A DNA stretch of 64,000 nucleotides from Ecdyonurus torrentis (GCA_949318235.1 OX439132.1:30188243-30252242); one strand, 5' to 3'; counted from the stretch's first letter, positions 13,758 to 27,336 are shown. Translations and numbers: made by a program. The notes: a model not told the origin generated them from the letters alone.

Positions 13758-13788
<31 letters not shown>

Positions 13789-14814
13789 AAAATTTATAAA
13801 ATATAATATTATGATTTTTGAATTGCTATGAAATGAGAGAAAAAAGAAGAGAGAGAAAAAAAATTAACAAAAAAAAATAAATTATCATTTGCAAAATAAA
13901 TTTATGAACCATAAGTGTAATGCAAAAAACTTATCGTTATTGTGCTCTTCAATTTGCAAAAGATACATTTAGCTATATCTATATAATGTGGATTTTAGTG
14001 TGCTCTGGAACTAATTCCTATCAAGTTTATTCATTGACCTAGGGTAATATTATAGGAACTTGTATATCTATTGACTACAAAAAAAAAAAAAAAAAATGTG
14101 GTATCTTTTAATTTAAGGCTGTCTGTCTGTCTTTATAATAAAATCTTTGAGTAAGAAAATGCGTTAAAGTTACGAGTATGCTTAATTTTGATATACTTCG
14201 TAAGTTTTATGTTATCTCGAAAAGATTTGACGATATCACCACTCAAATCTTTTAAAGTTTTCTGATTCTTACTAAGACTGTCCGTGTTTTGTTCTATGAT
14301 TATCATTGTCTATGTGCCCATCAGATATATAAAATTCCTAGTCTTTTTGCGTTTAGCTAATGAAAAATTAGTGGCATTTATCAAAAGAGGCCTAGTTAGG
14401 GATATTGTTTGGACATGGCCTCTTCCTTTGTAACGTTTATACAGTATAGTGACATTACTTCTCTTTCATTATCTTTAACTTTGGGAGAAATAATGGCATG
14501 TGTGCCGCTTTGTACAAGATACGTTTTTTTATGATTTAGCATGTGGAGAGAAGAGAAACCAAACAAGTCAAAGTCATTGGTATTTTCTCAAAACATTACA
14601 AGGGTGTTAATATTTTATTTCACACATTTCAACCCTTTAATGTCAAAGTGTTTTAAAAAATTTATCCACCTTGAGAATAGAGATAAGAAATAGAACCTAG
14701 ACGAAAGTATTTCTCTCATCCTCTTATCCTTGCAATGTTGAAAACTGCTGTGTATATATAATAATTGATGTGTAATAAGTAAGTGTTTTTCAAATTGAGC
14801 AATGGCAAAGGTGT
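12426..14814. other. AT-rich spacer between two CpG-rich patches
   Basis: Contains the GA tract at 13763, an A run near 14080 and several short T runs. Nothing else is recognisable. Confidence 0.6.
13763..13788. repeat. (GA)n microsatellite, ~26 bp
   Basis: Pure GA tract in AT-rich spacer upstream of the gene. Confidence 0.95.
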
Positions 14815-15030
14815 TAAGGTCTTCACCCCCAGGGGGTAGGTAAGTCGCATTCTCTGGTCGGGCGGGCGGTGGTACGGGCTATTTCCACTGTTGGCTCGCG
14901 TACGCCCAGCTACTTTGGTGAGCGAGCGGAGTAGATCAGGCAGTCGCGCGCCGCGAGAGAGCGAGCGAGCGAGCGGCCACCGACCGCGAGCAGGCACCAT
15001 CACATCACATGTTGTATGTCTGCTGTGTGA
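14815..15030 (+). promoter_or_regulatory. CpG-rich patch with GCGAGCGAGC motif, possible promoter
   Basis: The densest CG cluster in the window (TCGGGCGGGCGGTGGTACGG, GCGCGCCGCGAGAGAGCGAG). A short ATG frame at 14802 (MAKVLRSSPPGG) runs into the perfect donor sequence GTAAGT at 14840, so a tiny first coding exon is possible. Overlapping 72- and 95-codon frames on both strands are arginine-rich, as expected from CG composition. Direction and function are not established. Confidence 0.35.
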
Positions 15031-15423
15031 TTTGCATACTCAAGTACTTGTATTGTTAATTATCTCATCACACTTGGGCGAAAAAAAAATGTTATCACAA
15101 CGCTCTTGACCTGTTCAAACCTTCCGCGTCACGTGCAGCTTTTTAAATTTACAAACAACTTCTTTATTATTATAATATATAATACTTTAATACGTAATGT
15201 TACTGTAGAGGCGGGGGGAGGTGCTGCGAATCTCTTTATTGCCAAAGGGAGAAAAATTGCGATCATTGCGTTCAATCACTTCAGTAATTTTTCCCGATCA
15301 GGTCAACAAACTATCAAATTATGTCCTCTTACGTTGGGGACAACCAGGAAATTAATGAATATTCCCCAAACATCTCATTGAAATTTCCGAAGAAAAGTAC
15401 GCATTTTGTCTGGGAGGTTTCTC

Positions 15424-15428
<5 letters not shown>

Positions 15429-15506
<78 letters not shown>
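15429..15506. repeat. (CT)n microsatellite, ~78 bp
   Basis: Pure CT dinucleotide tract. It lies about 300-600 bp downstream of the CpG-rich patch at 14815-15030. Confidence 0.97.
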
Positions 15507-15510
<4 letters not shown>

Positions 15511-18500
15511 CCTCTTGACTTACTGCTCTGACTTCTTAAAATGTGCGTCGTAAAGTAATAAATAAAATTATAACCCTCATTTCCATATAATTTCTTCAGA
15601 CTCTTAAAGGATTATTATTGTTGATATTGCAATAATTACAAGTTCAATAACCCTTTAATCTAATAAATTTATAATATATAATAGTAATAAATTCTCTATT
15701 ATTGTTGATTGAAAAATATAAATATACATTATAAGTATAACTAATGTTATTCATAAGTACCGTAAGTAAATAAAAAGTAATCTATATTCACATATCTGTT
15801 AATCTGTTTTGGTAGTTCCTTGTTACTAGGGGTTATCATATAATCTGGCACGATTTAGGCGCCATAGAACATTAAAAATGTTTGGCTCATCACCATCTAT
15901 ATTATTACCCAGCGAAGACAAGTTAAAAGCTACTTTTACATGTTAATCTTACTTAGTTTATCACAAAAGAAAAGAAAAAAAAATTAGATTTTTTTGAGAT
16001 TTATTTTCGTGTCTAGTGTTGATTGTTTTCTATTAAATCACCAACTTTTTTTTTTTATAACTTGATGACATTTTTATTTATGTTTTTTTCTTTTTGTTAT
16101 ACATACTTTTTTTGTAACGTAATATATATATTTTTCTTTTTTGTTGATATTATTTATTTGCTTCTATTTTTAATATCTTAGGAGATAACTGTAAACTATA
16201 GGTTTTTGCATTTTAAATCTGTTTCTTGGACCCTTTTATATAATATGTAGCCTTTTGTAACAAATCATGCATCATGTTTGTTCTAACTATAGACAATTCT
16301 GATGCAATAAATACGTTAATCATAGTCAGCTTCAACTAAATGTACACACGATTGAGATGATATGTGTTACCATTGCAATCTATCGCGTGTTTGAAGAATA
16401 ACTTTGCAAATTTACCGCCAGTTTTTGAATTTTCACAATCGTGTGTATATGTATATACACATGTTTGATTATATTCAAATGATTATCATGGATATTCATA
16501 AAAACAATACAGTACATTTCATTTTAAGATTTTCCAAAACTTTCTTTGCTAATTTTTTAAAAGATTTTCATTTTCAAATATAACATCTAATAAACTTCTC
16601 GTTTTTCATGAAGTTAGAATCACATGCAGTCACAGCAGGTGTGTGTCTTTATAAGTGTTACTATTTTCCTTTTTTCTGAAATTGTAATTGTTGACTACTT
16701 TTAGCTATTATTTATCTCCTTGGATATATTAATAACGAAATTGTGCATTATAATCTTTTACTATGGAAGGTGAGAACTATAGACAAAAAAATTGTTAAAT
16801 CATTTAACTAAAAAATTATTGATTTATTAGTTGATTTTTTTTTTTTTTTTTTTTTTTTTGCGCAACAAAGTAGTATTTGAATTACATTAATGAATGTATA
16901 GAATGAGGAGGAAATTTTTTTAGTGCGTCATTGAAAGAAGTAAGCATTTATAAATATACACAAGCAAATAATTTGTAAATTGTTTTTGTGGAGTTGTTTG
17001 TTATTTTAGCAATATTTAAGTACACTTTAGTTTTGAGTTTGACTACTATACATACGTATTTCACTTTCAAAAATTACGTAGCGTACGTCAGCAATTCGCT
17101 TTACGTCAGGTGTGTGTCATTACGAACGTCTTATTGAAAAGTGTGTATGAATCTTGCTATATAAATCTTTCAACTCAATTATATTTTCATCGCTAAATTT
17201 GTTTCAGAAAACATTCATCGCATAAAATAGATAATCTATCAAAATTAAAGCTCAATGAAAGTATACTATAAATCAATGCACTTTTTTTTTTCTTTCTTTT
17301 TTAATGTATAATAATATACTCTTATATTTTTCATCCGGAGGTTGGAATTTTTGCACTTGACAATCACTTCCTTGGTAATAAAAATAAAAGTCGCCATATC
17401 AAACATACAAAGAAAAATTATTCATTTTGTTATTTCTAAGATTTTTTTTATCACGCTATTAAATCTGTTAATTAAGAAATAAAATATTTTAATTAAAAGT
17501 TGTTTTTGTTTTTCTATTTTATGCAGACAAAAAAAAAAGTACCGCCTTTTCAAATTATGTAGAAGATAAATTTTAAACTTTTGTAATTACATTTAGAAAA
17601 AAAAAGATAGCTCAAATCTATTTCTTGCCTCTAAGCCAAGCATTACCCTACTCTTCCCTTACTGTAAGTTACTTACATACATGTATATATATATATTATT
17701 TTGTACTATTACTGTGCAAGAGTATAGGCGGGTACCTTTTTTTAAAACATTACAATGTATTAGAGCACAAGGAGAAAACCAAAAATAAGCAACTGAAGGT
17801 TATAGGCCTCTGCTTTAACAAAGTTAAGAGTTGGTACTTTTTTTTTTTTTTTATTTATCCTCTCTGCCACAGTTTACTTACTATTAGTACTCTCGTATTG
17901 TATACCGCACCTAACTCTAAAACATTACGAAAGTGAATAGTTTGCTAGTGTCTTAGGTATATTTATTTATATATCAAGATAGTCAACACAGTGAAAAAAA
18001 AAAGAGAGTTCATTTTGTATGTTTTCTCTTTCTATCTTTTCTAACTCTTCTTGACATTTTTTTACTTTTTTATAATATTAAAAAATGATTTGTTTTGAAA
18101 TTCAAAAATAAATCTTTACTATACCAGGTGTTGAAAAAGCTGTTAACAATTAACTTTTTTTTCTGAGTCTTTCTTTTAATGTAATTTATGGATTTTAAAA
18201 ATATTATTTTAACATATTTTTTTTGACTTTTTTATTTTTTATATTATGGCCTTTCAGTATCAGTTTATTTTGAAGAATTACGAGAAAGCTCTTTAGTAAT
18301 TTTAACTATTTAATGTATTCTCACAATTTTATGTACTCCTAATTACGATACGTTATAGAAATTTAGTCACTATTTTTTTTCTAATGAAAGATAGTTTTAA
18401 AAAAAAAATGTTAAATTCTTGTCTTGTTTTACTTTCTGTTTCTATTAAACTATGTTACGAACTGAAAATATTTCAAATATGCATTTAATCCACTCTCTTT

Positions 18501-18545
18501 CACAAGCATTGTATTTTTTATTTTATTTTTGGTACCATTCTTCAA

Positions 18546-18638
<93 letters not shown>

Positions 18639-19857
18639 TCTCCCTCTCTCCCTCTCTCTCTCGGTAGAGAAACAGTGAGATGTGCGCTGTCAAGTCAAAC
18701 AAAACTAGTGAAGTGTCAGACTTTAGTCAAAAGCCATCGTGGAGGAGTTTTTCTTTATTCTAACTCGTCAGTTTGGCCTTAATTTGGTTCCTGTAAATAA
18801 CTTCTGTGCTATAGAGTTAAATATATACTATAACACTCATGTACTGTATACATACCTACTATAATCATTGGTTTTATAATATTATACTGAAAGTCTCACC
18901 TTCAATTAATATATTATACAATCTGTTACCTCAACTTTAGATATCTGTCTCTAGTATGTCTGATTTCTATAATAGTTCAGAGCTAATAAAATTGATAACT
19001 GCATTTTTTCCCCATATAAATGTCATAATATTTTTATATAGTGATAACCGTGATAACCGCATACCTCTCTACGTTTCTCGTCCTATCCACGCTCTATATT
19101 GCGTTCCACTTTTATTATATGAATACTCGTCCTTTAAGCTTATTAATACCATAGTATACTATGTTAATACTAATTAGTCTAATTACTATACTTCGTATTG
19201 TCACCCGCAATTTACGAATAACAAATGAATGCCAAAAAGGACAAACTTTATATATTATATAAAAGAAATTAGACTTCTTTCTTTAACAAGACATTTTAAG
19301 ACAATCCTGATAATTATTATTTTATTGCGTATAAGTACACATACGCATAACAAAATTAATACTTAAAGATATGAAAATGCATTTTAAACATGCTTAATTA
19401 TATATAGTCTTCCTTAAGTTGTATATATACGCAGATTGTAATGCGGTAATCATAAATAGACGCCACAGTCAAGAAGTTAGACGTTTTCTAGAGTCACGTT
19501 GTATGCAAGCCAGCACTAGAAAATGCATTAAGATGAGATTTAATTTAAGATTATATGTAAATTAACGTGTGCATTGCATAAATTTTGTGAAGATTTTATC
19601 TCGGAGGCTACTTCATAGTATATATGAGTATATCTTACGTGGTTAAAAGATAAATGGATTAATATGCAAGGATTACAAATCATTTAGAAATTTAAATGTT
19701 TTGGCAAATAAGTATAATTTTATAAACATAAAACATGTTGAATATACGTTAGCAATGGTTAATTTTTAATTTGATTATTGCACAGAAACAAAATAGCTCA
19801 ATTTTAGCTATAATCATTCATATTATAACAACACAATTTATGCAATATTGAATAGCA
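15507..19857. other. AT-rich spacer with microsatellites
   Basis: Contains a T run at 16837-16859 and the long CT tract at 18548. A weak inverted repeat ACACACGATTG/CAATCGTGTGT lies at about 16343-16447. The 103-codon frame at 17625 has no recognisable content. Confidence 0.6.
18548..18662. repeat. (CT)n microsatellite, ~115 bp, with CCCTCTCT variants at the 3' side
   Basis: Pure CT for about 85 bp, then three CCCTCTCT-type units. It is followed directly by a GC-richer stretch (GAGATGTGCGCTGTCAAG). Confidence 0.97.
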
Positions 19858-20066
19858 AAAGCGTAGAACACCTTGAACAAAACAAACATGTCTAATGTCC
19901 TAACATACCTTAATATCATCATTGATTTGGCTGGAGTCATTGATTTCTAATTTATTTTCCATTCACAAACCCGCATCTGATATTTTGGGAATGGAAAATA
20001 AATAAATTACTCCGGTCAAATTAACGTTAATATTTAGGTATGTTAGAACATTAGACATATAGGATT
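19858..20066. mobile_element. Truncated relative of the 26156 element
   Basis: The left end AAAGCGTAGAACACCTTGAAC and the arm TTGATTTGGCTGGAGTCATT match the 26156 element. The second arm (CTCCGGTCAAATTAACG, AGGTATGTTAGAACATTAGA) is present, but the outer right terminus and much of the centre are missing. It is a decayed copy. Confidence 0.65.
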
Positions 20067-20382
20067 TAGTAGAACAGTAATTTTGCAATTTGAATTTAGC
20101 AAGAATTATGCTATAGAACATAATTGCGTGCCCATGAAACAATGTTGTCACAAATTTGCCATTGCAAAATAATTTCATGCAATATTTGTTGTTGCAAATT
20201 TTGAATGTTGACAATTTGAGAATCTAGTGTGAATTGGCCTTATTAACATGAAAATTACTCGATTTTTCCACTTTGAATTACTAAGCTAACTCCCAGATTT
20301 GTATTCAAACTTGGCTTTGTTTTAAAGTGTAAGTAGCAACTAACTAAAAAGGGGAATTAAATAGATAAAATAAAATTAACGA

Positions 20383-20418
<36 letters not shown>

Positions 20419-22199
20419 CTATCCTCATTTTGGAATCTTATAAAAATAAGTATATTATAAACATGACTTTTATCAAGTATTTTATTTCTGTTTGATCAAA
20501 TAATGAAATCAATTTATAGCTTTACGATTTTTTATTTTATTGAGTGGCTGTTAGTCTACTCTACATCTAAATTTATAAAAACAAAAGTAGACAGAATAAA
20601 TGTTTAGTCTTTATATATTGAAGTTTTTGTGCCAAAAAATTATTTTGGCTTCTGATTTAAACTTTTAACTTAAATTTGTTTATTTTATAAAAAAAATATG
20701 TTTTGACAATGCTATTTTTAACTTCATTATTTACTTAAAAGAAGAGAGAAAAAAAATGTTAGAATTTCTTCCATTTTATACTTTTAAGCTTTTCCTTATT
20801 TAATATTTTGTAGTTTACATTAATTTAAAGTTAATTTATGAAAGGTGCAGGTAAAAGAATACTGCAAAAATTTGTCAAAAAAAAAAAAAAAAAAAAATGT
20901 TTGGCTCGCAACTTGGAAGATATTGCAACTGGTGACAAATTGTATTTTAGTCGTCGTTAGGCACCATGAATATATTTTATAGATTGGTTAGTTTTGACAG
21001 TTTAGTTACTTTAAATATTTGATGAAAAAAAATAATGGTCCTAAATATTTATAATACAGTACATAGCGCAATGAACAGGGAAAATTATGTACGTACAGTA
21101 CTTTAAAAAAAAAAAAAAACTGCAAACACAGTAAAAGAAATTGAATGTATATTATCATGTTAAAATATAATCCAGATGTTGAGTTTGTTTTTTCTAGACA
21201 GTATATTATAGTTCATAGGTGTGTTATATCAGAATATATATATCTTGAAATGTAGTGGTTTATTCACTAACACAAGTCTTAGAGCTATCATCACCATGTC
21301 TATTCATTATTTACATGCGGTTTCCAAACTTTTTAACTAGGTTGCATAACACATTTTGAGGTAAGAAAATAGATTGCCAAGCGAGGGAGTGTGTAGAGGA
21401 GATGCGCTATAGCTTCGCTTCTATGCTATGGGCTTTTGTATTTTTTCTCAACTGAAAAGAAAGCTTTTTCCCTTTCTTATTAGTAGCTCTAAGTTATTTA
21501 TGCCGTTAGCTAAAAAAATTCTCTTGCTTTTTTTTTTTTTGCTCTTTTATTTTTTTCTTCAAAAGCTAAAACGGATCTCCTTTTAAATTTTTTTACAAAC
21601 AAACACTAAAAAAAAAAGAAGAATTGTTAGCTTTTGATTTCAAAAAAATAAATAAATTTAACATTACTTTTTATAATAATAATAATAATAAAAAAGATTA
21701 AAATCATGTTCAACGATGATAGTAAAGTCTTATTATTGTGTCTTTTCGTTACATGCATACAACGTTGTCATGTCAGATATTTCTTATGCAAATGCATTAC
21801 GTGCGAGGTTGTGAATGTTATCTACTTTGAGATAAATCAAAGTTTAAGGGGGGAAAAAAACCGTAACAAACTATACACTTATGTTTTGTAAAGAAAAAAA
21901 AAAGTGTTTTCTTAAAAAATAAGATAAAAAACATTATAATTTAGCGTATCACGTGTTTGAAAACCATAGCAAAGAGAACTTTAAAATAAAATCAATTAAA
22001 GACTATGTACTTGTCTAATTCGTGGTAGCTAAAATTAAAATTAAACTAGATTCAAGAATTCTAATTATTTTTTGAATTCTTTATATACCTACCTTTTTTA
22101 TGCTCTCTCTCTCTCTTCAGAGTGTCAATTTTTTCATTAGCAATTATTTAATGAATGGTAAAAGAAATGCTAAGTATTTGATGGTAATTAATGTTATTG

Positions 22200-22460
22200 G
22201 CTAGAGTTGCGATGTCTGGAAGGTCTGATGAATGGGCGGGCAGGGCAGTGAATGGTACACACACCACCACCACCACCACCACCACCCACACGTTTACTTA
22301 CATAAGAATGCTTGCCTGCCTGTCTGTTTAACCCCTTCCCCTGCCCCCCTGTGAAGACGTTTACATAGTCCAGTCAGGCCTGGCAATTTGCACCACTTTT
22401 TATACCCAAACTCTTTGATTGACTGTATTCACGCCCACCTTGACGTCACAATTCAGTACT
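22200..22460. promoter_or_regulatory. GC-richer patch with (CAC)n and TGACGTCA
   Basis: Contains GGCGGGCAGGGCAGTG, a CAC repeat, CTTCCCCTGCCCCCCTGTGA and TGACGTCA at 22441. The composition stands out, but no ORF or splice structure is convincing. Confidence 0.25.
22261..22289. repeat. (CAC)n microsatellite within a GC-richer patch
   Basis: About eight CAC/ACC units between GGCGGGCAGGGCAGTG and CACACGTTTAC. Confidence 0.9.
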
Positions 22461-22625
22461 TTTTACAGCGTTACTTCAATGACGAAATAATAATAATAAA
22501 TCGAAACCTCTAAAAGCAATAAATTCAATAGAATCAAGGTAAATAAATCGGAAAATAGCCTCGGAAATTACAGCGCTATTTGTAAAATAAATTTGAAATT
22601 GTAAGCTTAAATTCCTATCTATGGG

Positions 22626-22660
<35 letters not shown>

Positions 22661-25338
22661 GATATAAATGTAGAAAAAGGGACATGATAATATGAAAAGA
22701 ATTATGACTTCAACTCCAGTAAGCTTTTCTGATAGAGAGAACGAAAAAACTTAAATTTATGATATTACACAAGATAAAAAAAGTGTTAATGCAAGGAAAA
22801 AAATATTATATATTTCACCACAGATTTTATTTTTCAACTTTTATTATTATTATTATATTTTTAGTTTACAGCAAAATCCTCCTCATTACAAATTCATTTT
22901 AAAGTCTATATTATATAGTATTCTTATAGAAAAATTTCATCATCATAAAGAAGATTTTAAACAATATTTACATAAAAGAAATATTTCTCTGTCTTCTTGT
23001 TGAGCCAAAGCGGTCCATTTAGCATGGTGATGAAATGTGTTAAAGCTGTTTATCTGGTGTTTTGTGGCGGGCGGGTGGCTTATAATATGCATGCACTACA
23101 GACTTGACTAGACTAAAAGTCTTTTCGATGCATGCGAGAGATAGACTAGCGCGTGTGGACCTAAGCCAGAGAATCATCGCACTATTTCATAACTTTACAC
23201 ATTTCTCATCTTCTAGTAAAAGTCACATGGCATACTCATTGAAAAACAACATTTTTTAAAAAAATAACTAATTTACTAGTTCAGTATCAATCTGAAGGGG
23301 AAAAAGAACATGATACACTCAGTAATTCAGGGCAGTGACGTTATCGTGTACCTATACATTTTATATGCACCACCTCCGCCACCCTCTTCTATAGTTTTTT
23401 TGAGAAGTAAAAATGTAATGACATGATAGTAAAAAAAATGTACGGCTGCTTGGGTGTTGAAATGACGTCATCAAATATAGTAGGATGTATGCAACTTTGT
23501 GTTTTTCCAGTATAATGTGCTTACATTTTTAAAAACATATAATTGTAATATTGTGCATATTAAGTAATTAGAGAGTAAATCTGATAACCGTAGTGTTGGA
23601 ACAGTCGTTTGTAATACTGTAGGAATGATTTGTATTATAATGTGAGATATAAGTCAAATGTAATAGGAACTTTTTTTTGCATAACATAAGAATATTTGTT
23701 TTATTTTGCTTTTCAAAAAAAAAAAAATATATATATATATATATATAAAAATATAGTTTTTTTTTTTTTTTTTTTTTTTAGCTTAGACCGTACTAAATGT
23801 ATAATTAATATTTTGCTGTGTATTTAATATAGTTAAGTACAAGGAAGATAAACAAGTGGAATATTAAGCAAACGAGATTTTTTCTTCTTCTTGTTTTTCC
23901 TAAATTTAAATTTAAAATGTTTTGTTTACATCAAAGTTCCTCTAATATGATTTTCGAACAGTAATTTATAAGCAAATGAGATTTTATAAACTCAATTAAT
24001 GTAAATGTTATTTTCTACATTTTCCTTGTTCTATACAGATCGCGCGTGACTTTCAGTCGGAGAATGTGAGAATTTAGTGTAAAGAGAGAATTTTTTTGGA
24101 ATATGTTTCAATGTTAGGAGTACATATTATAGTTTAATAATAACATAGTTAAAAAGTTCATTAGTCTTTATTGTCAAGTTAGCAAAAGGAGAAAAAAAAA
24201 AAAAAAAAAAAACGCGACAATACAAGTCCTATTGATCGATTTCTTAAAATTACTAATATTATCATTATCATTAGTTTTTTTTTTTTTTAATTTTTTTTAT
24301 ATATATATTTAAATCAAGACACCTTTGCTTCAAAAGTATCCATATGACAAGCCTTTTCATTTTACTTAACTATAGTGCATGTATATACTTATACCAATAT
24401 TTCACTGGTAAATAAGTATTTTGTAAATAACTATGCAATTATTTATCTTATTTATGTGGTGAATATGGTATTGAAATTACGGTTGTCACCCGCACTCTCT
24501 CTCTCTCACGCACAGAGACACTCGTTGCATGGCTATTTAAATCAAGCGTGACTCAACTCTATCTATTATAAGCAGCTTTGCCAACTGTTAGGAGCCAAAA
24601 CAGAATACGCACTTCAGCATTAGTTTTTTTTTTTTTTTTTTTTTTTTTTGTCTCTTCTATTCTTTTTGATTACTTATAAATAATTTTTTAATGTGCACAT
24701 GTAAATAGCCAGAAAAAAAAAAAAGGACTCGTTCATCGTCCCCAAAGTAGATATATATTTTGGTTATGCAACCTGCTTGACAGATATGCTCAAACAGTTG
24801 CCTACTTTACAGGCGCTGAGGAAGAAAAAAATTATAATAATTTGACAGAATTTACTACTGTTATTATACGGTTGTCAACTAATTTAATCTCAAGTTAAAA
24901 CTATTTATCAAATTAATATTTTTATATTTCATTAATTTTTTTTTAACTACAATATTATAGAAAAAAAAATCAGTATATTTTTTTTCTTCTTGTAAGTCTC
25001 ATTAGTTGGTTGATTTCTTATGCTATTTTTTATACTTTGTATGTTTGTTACAATTTGAATGGATGCCTAATTGGTGAAATGAAATGAGATAGAAAGACAT
25101 TATAATGAATGATTGATCAAGATCTCGTACCATAGCCATGAAATCAGCACGTTTTTCGCATGTAAATTAACGTCCAAAATAATGTCTTACTCATAAATAA
25201 GTAGAGTAATATATTGGTAGTGTATGCATAAGTTTTTTTTTTTTTTTTTTCTTCTTTTTTTCGTATTTTGTTTTATGTTGATTTATTGTATTTTAATTAA
25301 AATCGAGTAAATAAGTTAATGAATTGTAGGAGTAGAGA

Positions 25339-25340
<2 letters not shown>

Positions 25341-25386
<46 letters not shown>
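25341..25386. repeat. (CT)n microsatellite, ~46 bp
   Basis: Pure CT tract followed by CGCCCTCACTCGTTC and a CG-containing stretch to about 25430. Confidence 0.97.
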
Positions 25387-25392
<6 letters not shown>

Positions 25393-25849
25393 ACTCGTTC
25401 TCTCTAACGTGTGACGCATACTCGCGTTTTTTTTTCGTTTTTTTTTATATAGACATTACATTTTTATATAAAATGTATTAATTTGTTTGCTTTTAAAATT
25501 TTTCCTTTTAACGCGTCTTGGATCATAAAAAATAATATTTTTAACATGTATTTTTTTTTCTATAGACTCTTTAATTTGTTAAAATTAGGTAACTAACATT
25601 AATTTTTTTCCATCATATTATACATAATATTAAGGTGTTATTCTTCAAATCGAGAATAGTTCTCTTTGAATGTTAATGCCAAGAATGTTATGTTACAAAG
25701 TTTTTAATTGGCATTAGTCGCTCTTCTCGTGTTTTTTTTTTTTTTTATAAAGTATTTTAAATTAAAGTATAGGTAGATTTTAATTGAAACTTACAAGTAA
25801 ATAAATCGATTAATCGTGTATATGAATAGTATGATGATCATAGTACACA

Positions 25850-25925
25850 GTACAAGCAGGTGATGGTTACGAGCATCGAACTATAGACCTCCCGCTTCGT
25901 GCAACCACACAACCGTACACTCATG
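25850..25925 (-). other. Degenerate tRNA-like sequence, possibly a SINE head
   Basis: On the - strand, TGAGTGTACGGTTGTGTGG resembles a pol III A-box region. AGGTCTATAGTTCGATGCTC resembles a B-box at roughly the normal spacing. The acceptor stem does not pair well, so this is not a functional tRNA. No second copy was noticed in the window. Confidence 0.3.
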
Positions 25926-26155
25926 GCACAGTGCTTTATGTTTATGACGTCATGTTATGATTTTGGAACTACCGCACTACTGCACACACCCGGTACTAAA
26001 TAATTATTATTGCAAAGGCGGCTATGTAAAACAACGTTTAATATTTTTTATTTATTTATATACTAGTATGCTTAATTATAAGTATTTGTTAGTAGTTATC
26101 AATAAATTATAATATTTACAACATCATTGGAAAAAAGTTTATGTTTGTTACTTAA

Positions 26156-26450
26156 AAGGCGTAGAACACCTTGAACTAAAAACATGGCTAATATCTTAAC
26201 ATACCTAAATATCAACGTTGATTTGGCCGGAGTCATTGATTTCTAATTTATTTTCCATTCACAAAATCGCAGCTGCGGGTTTATGACGTCACGCGCACGG
26301 AAACAGGCAAATTACGACGTTAGAAAACTGCAGCTGTGATTTTGTGAATTGAAAATAAATGAGAAATCAATGACTCCGGCCAAATCAATGTTGATATTTA
26401 GGTATGTCAAGATATTAGACATGTTTTTTTGTTTAAGGTGTTCTACGCCT
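26156..26450. mobile_element. TTAA-associated ~295-bp near-palindromic element
   Basis: The left end AAGGCGTAGAACACCTTGAA and right end AAGGTGTTCTACGCCT are inverted repeats; TTAA lies on both sides, with one extra A at the left edge. The arms (about 130 bp) include TTGATTTGGCCGGAGTCATT and its mirror. The centre holds TTATGACGTCACGCGC. A truncated relative lies at 19858. Confidence 0.75.
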
Positions 26451-26689
26451 TTAATTATACTGTCTGAGAGACGGTGACTATAGTTGCAACATATTGTTAG
26501 CTAATATGCTATGTAGTCAGCACTGCCTAAATAATTTTGGTCATAATGGTGATTGAGTTGTTGAGTGACCTAATGATGTTATAATCTTTAAGTATATACA
26601 TTTAAAAAAAAAAAAAAGTTCGTTATATTTCGTTAAAAATCGTTGATATTATGAAGGATTTACTCTGTTGAGCTTGACGTGTAGTATAA

Positions 26690-26930
26690 AAACTGGTGCT
26701 AGAAGTCCAAACGTCTATCGGGCAAACGTCCAAAATACCACAGCAACAGTCCTCCCTTCTTACCTCCCTCGACACCTTCAGCTATGAACAGCTAGAGTGC
26801 GTTAGTGAGTTTGCTTTTGCCTTTAAGCTTTACCCCCTTAACTCCCCCCAAGGACCCCACCTCTTTCTATCTGTTTCTTTCTCCTCCCTGAATATTTTCT
26901 TCTACTCTACACACATCTTTGCTCTAGACT
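26690..26930 (+). promoter_or_regulatory. Pyrimidine- and GC-richer patch about 0.4-0.65 kb upstream of exon 1
   Basis: In contrast to the AT-rich surroundings this stretch is C/T-rich (CCTCCCTTCTTACCTCCC, CTCCCCCCAAGGACCCC and similar). An 84-codon frame across it starts at a non-ATG codon and has no recognisable content. Position suggests a promoter or 5' untranslated exon of the gene beginning at 27337. A further CG-containing stretch (AACCGCTCGAAACGAAACGG) follows at about 26965-26990. No TATA box was identified with confidence. Confidence 0.3.
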
Positions 26931-27263
26931 TGCAGTATAGTATATTATAGTAGCGAGGAAACTACGAAACCGCTCGAAACGAAACGGAAATCACCGAATT
27001 TTTATTCATTTCGGGACCAGTTTGTAAATTTTTGTTATCTAGTTTATTAACTAGATGTTACAAGGTATAGATATTACTATATGAAGAGTACTTATGATAA
27101 ATTATTTTAATTAATAAACTTTTTTTTTGTCGTTATTTGAATTCAAATACATTGTCAATAATGTTAAGTGCTTCTGTGATATTTTATAATTTGACTAAAG
27201 CGGATTTGCTGGTGTCGTTATGTTAATGAAGTGATATTTACCTGAGTGTTAGTGATATAATTA

Positions 27264-27302
27264 ATGAGTATGATAAGGTGTGCAAGTCAATCGGCGAGCT
27301 GA
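27264..27302 (+). promoter_or_regulatory. Short upstream ORF in the 5' leader of exon 1
   Basis: ATG at 27264 opens a 12-codon frame (MSMIRCASQSAS) that stops at TGA 27300-27302, 34 bases before the main ATG. It contains a second in-frame ATG at 27270. If the transcript starts upstream of 27264, this uORF would be scanned first and could lower or condition translation of the main frame. The transcription start is not known, so the function is inferred. Confidence 0.3.
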
Positions 27303-27336
27303 GGGCTAAGCGGCGTGCGCTTTGTCGCTCGCGGCG

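Larger units (their letters stand above)
20067..26155. other. AT-rich spacer upstream of the gene
   Basis: Long A or T runs at about 20384-20415, 20877-20897, 22627-22658, 23759-23779, 24190-24211, 24625-24649 and 25231-25250. TGACGTCA occurs at 22441, 23463 and 25945. No gene is supported. Confidence 0.6.

Noticed and set aside
14716..15109. Arginine-rich frames on both strands at 14716-15109
   Set aside because: Overlapping frames on both strands of a CG-rich patch; the amino acid content follows from GCGAGC repeats.
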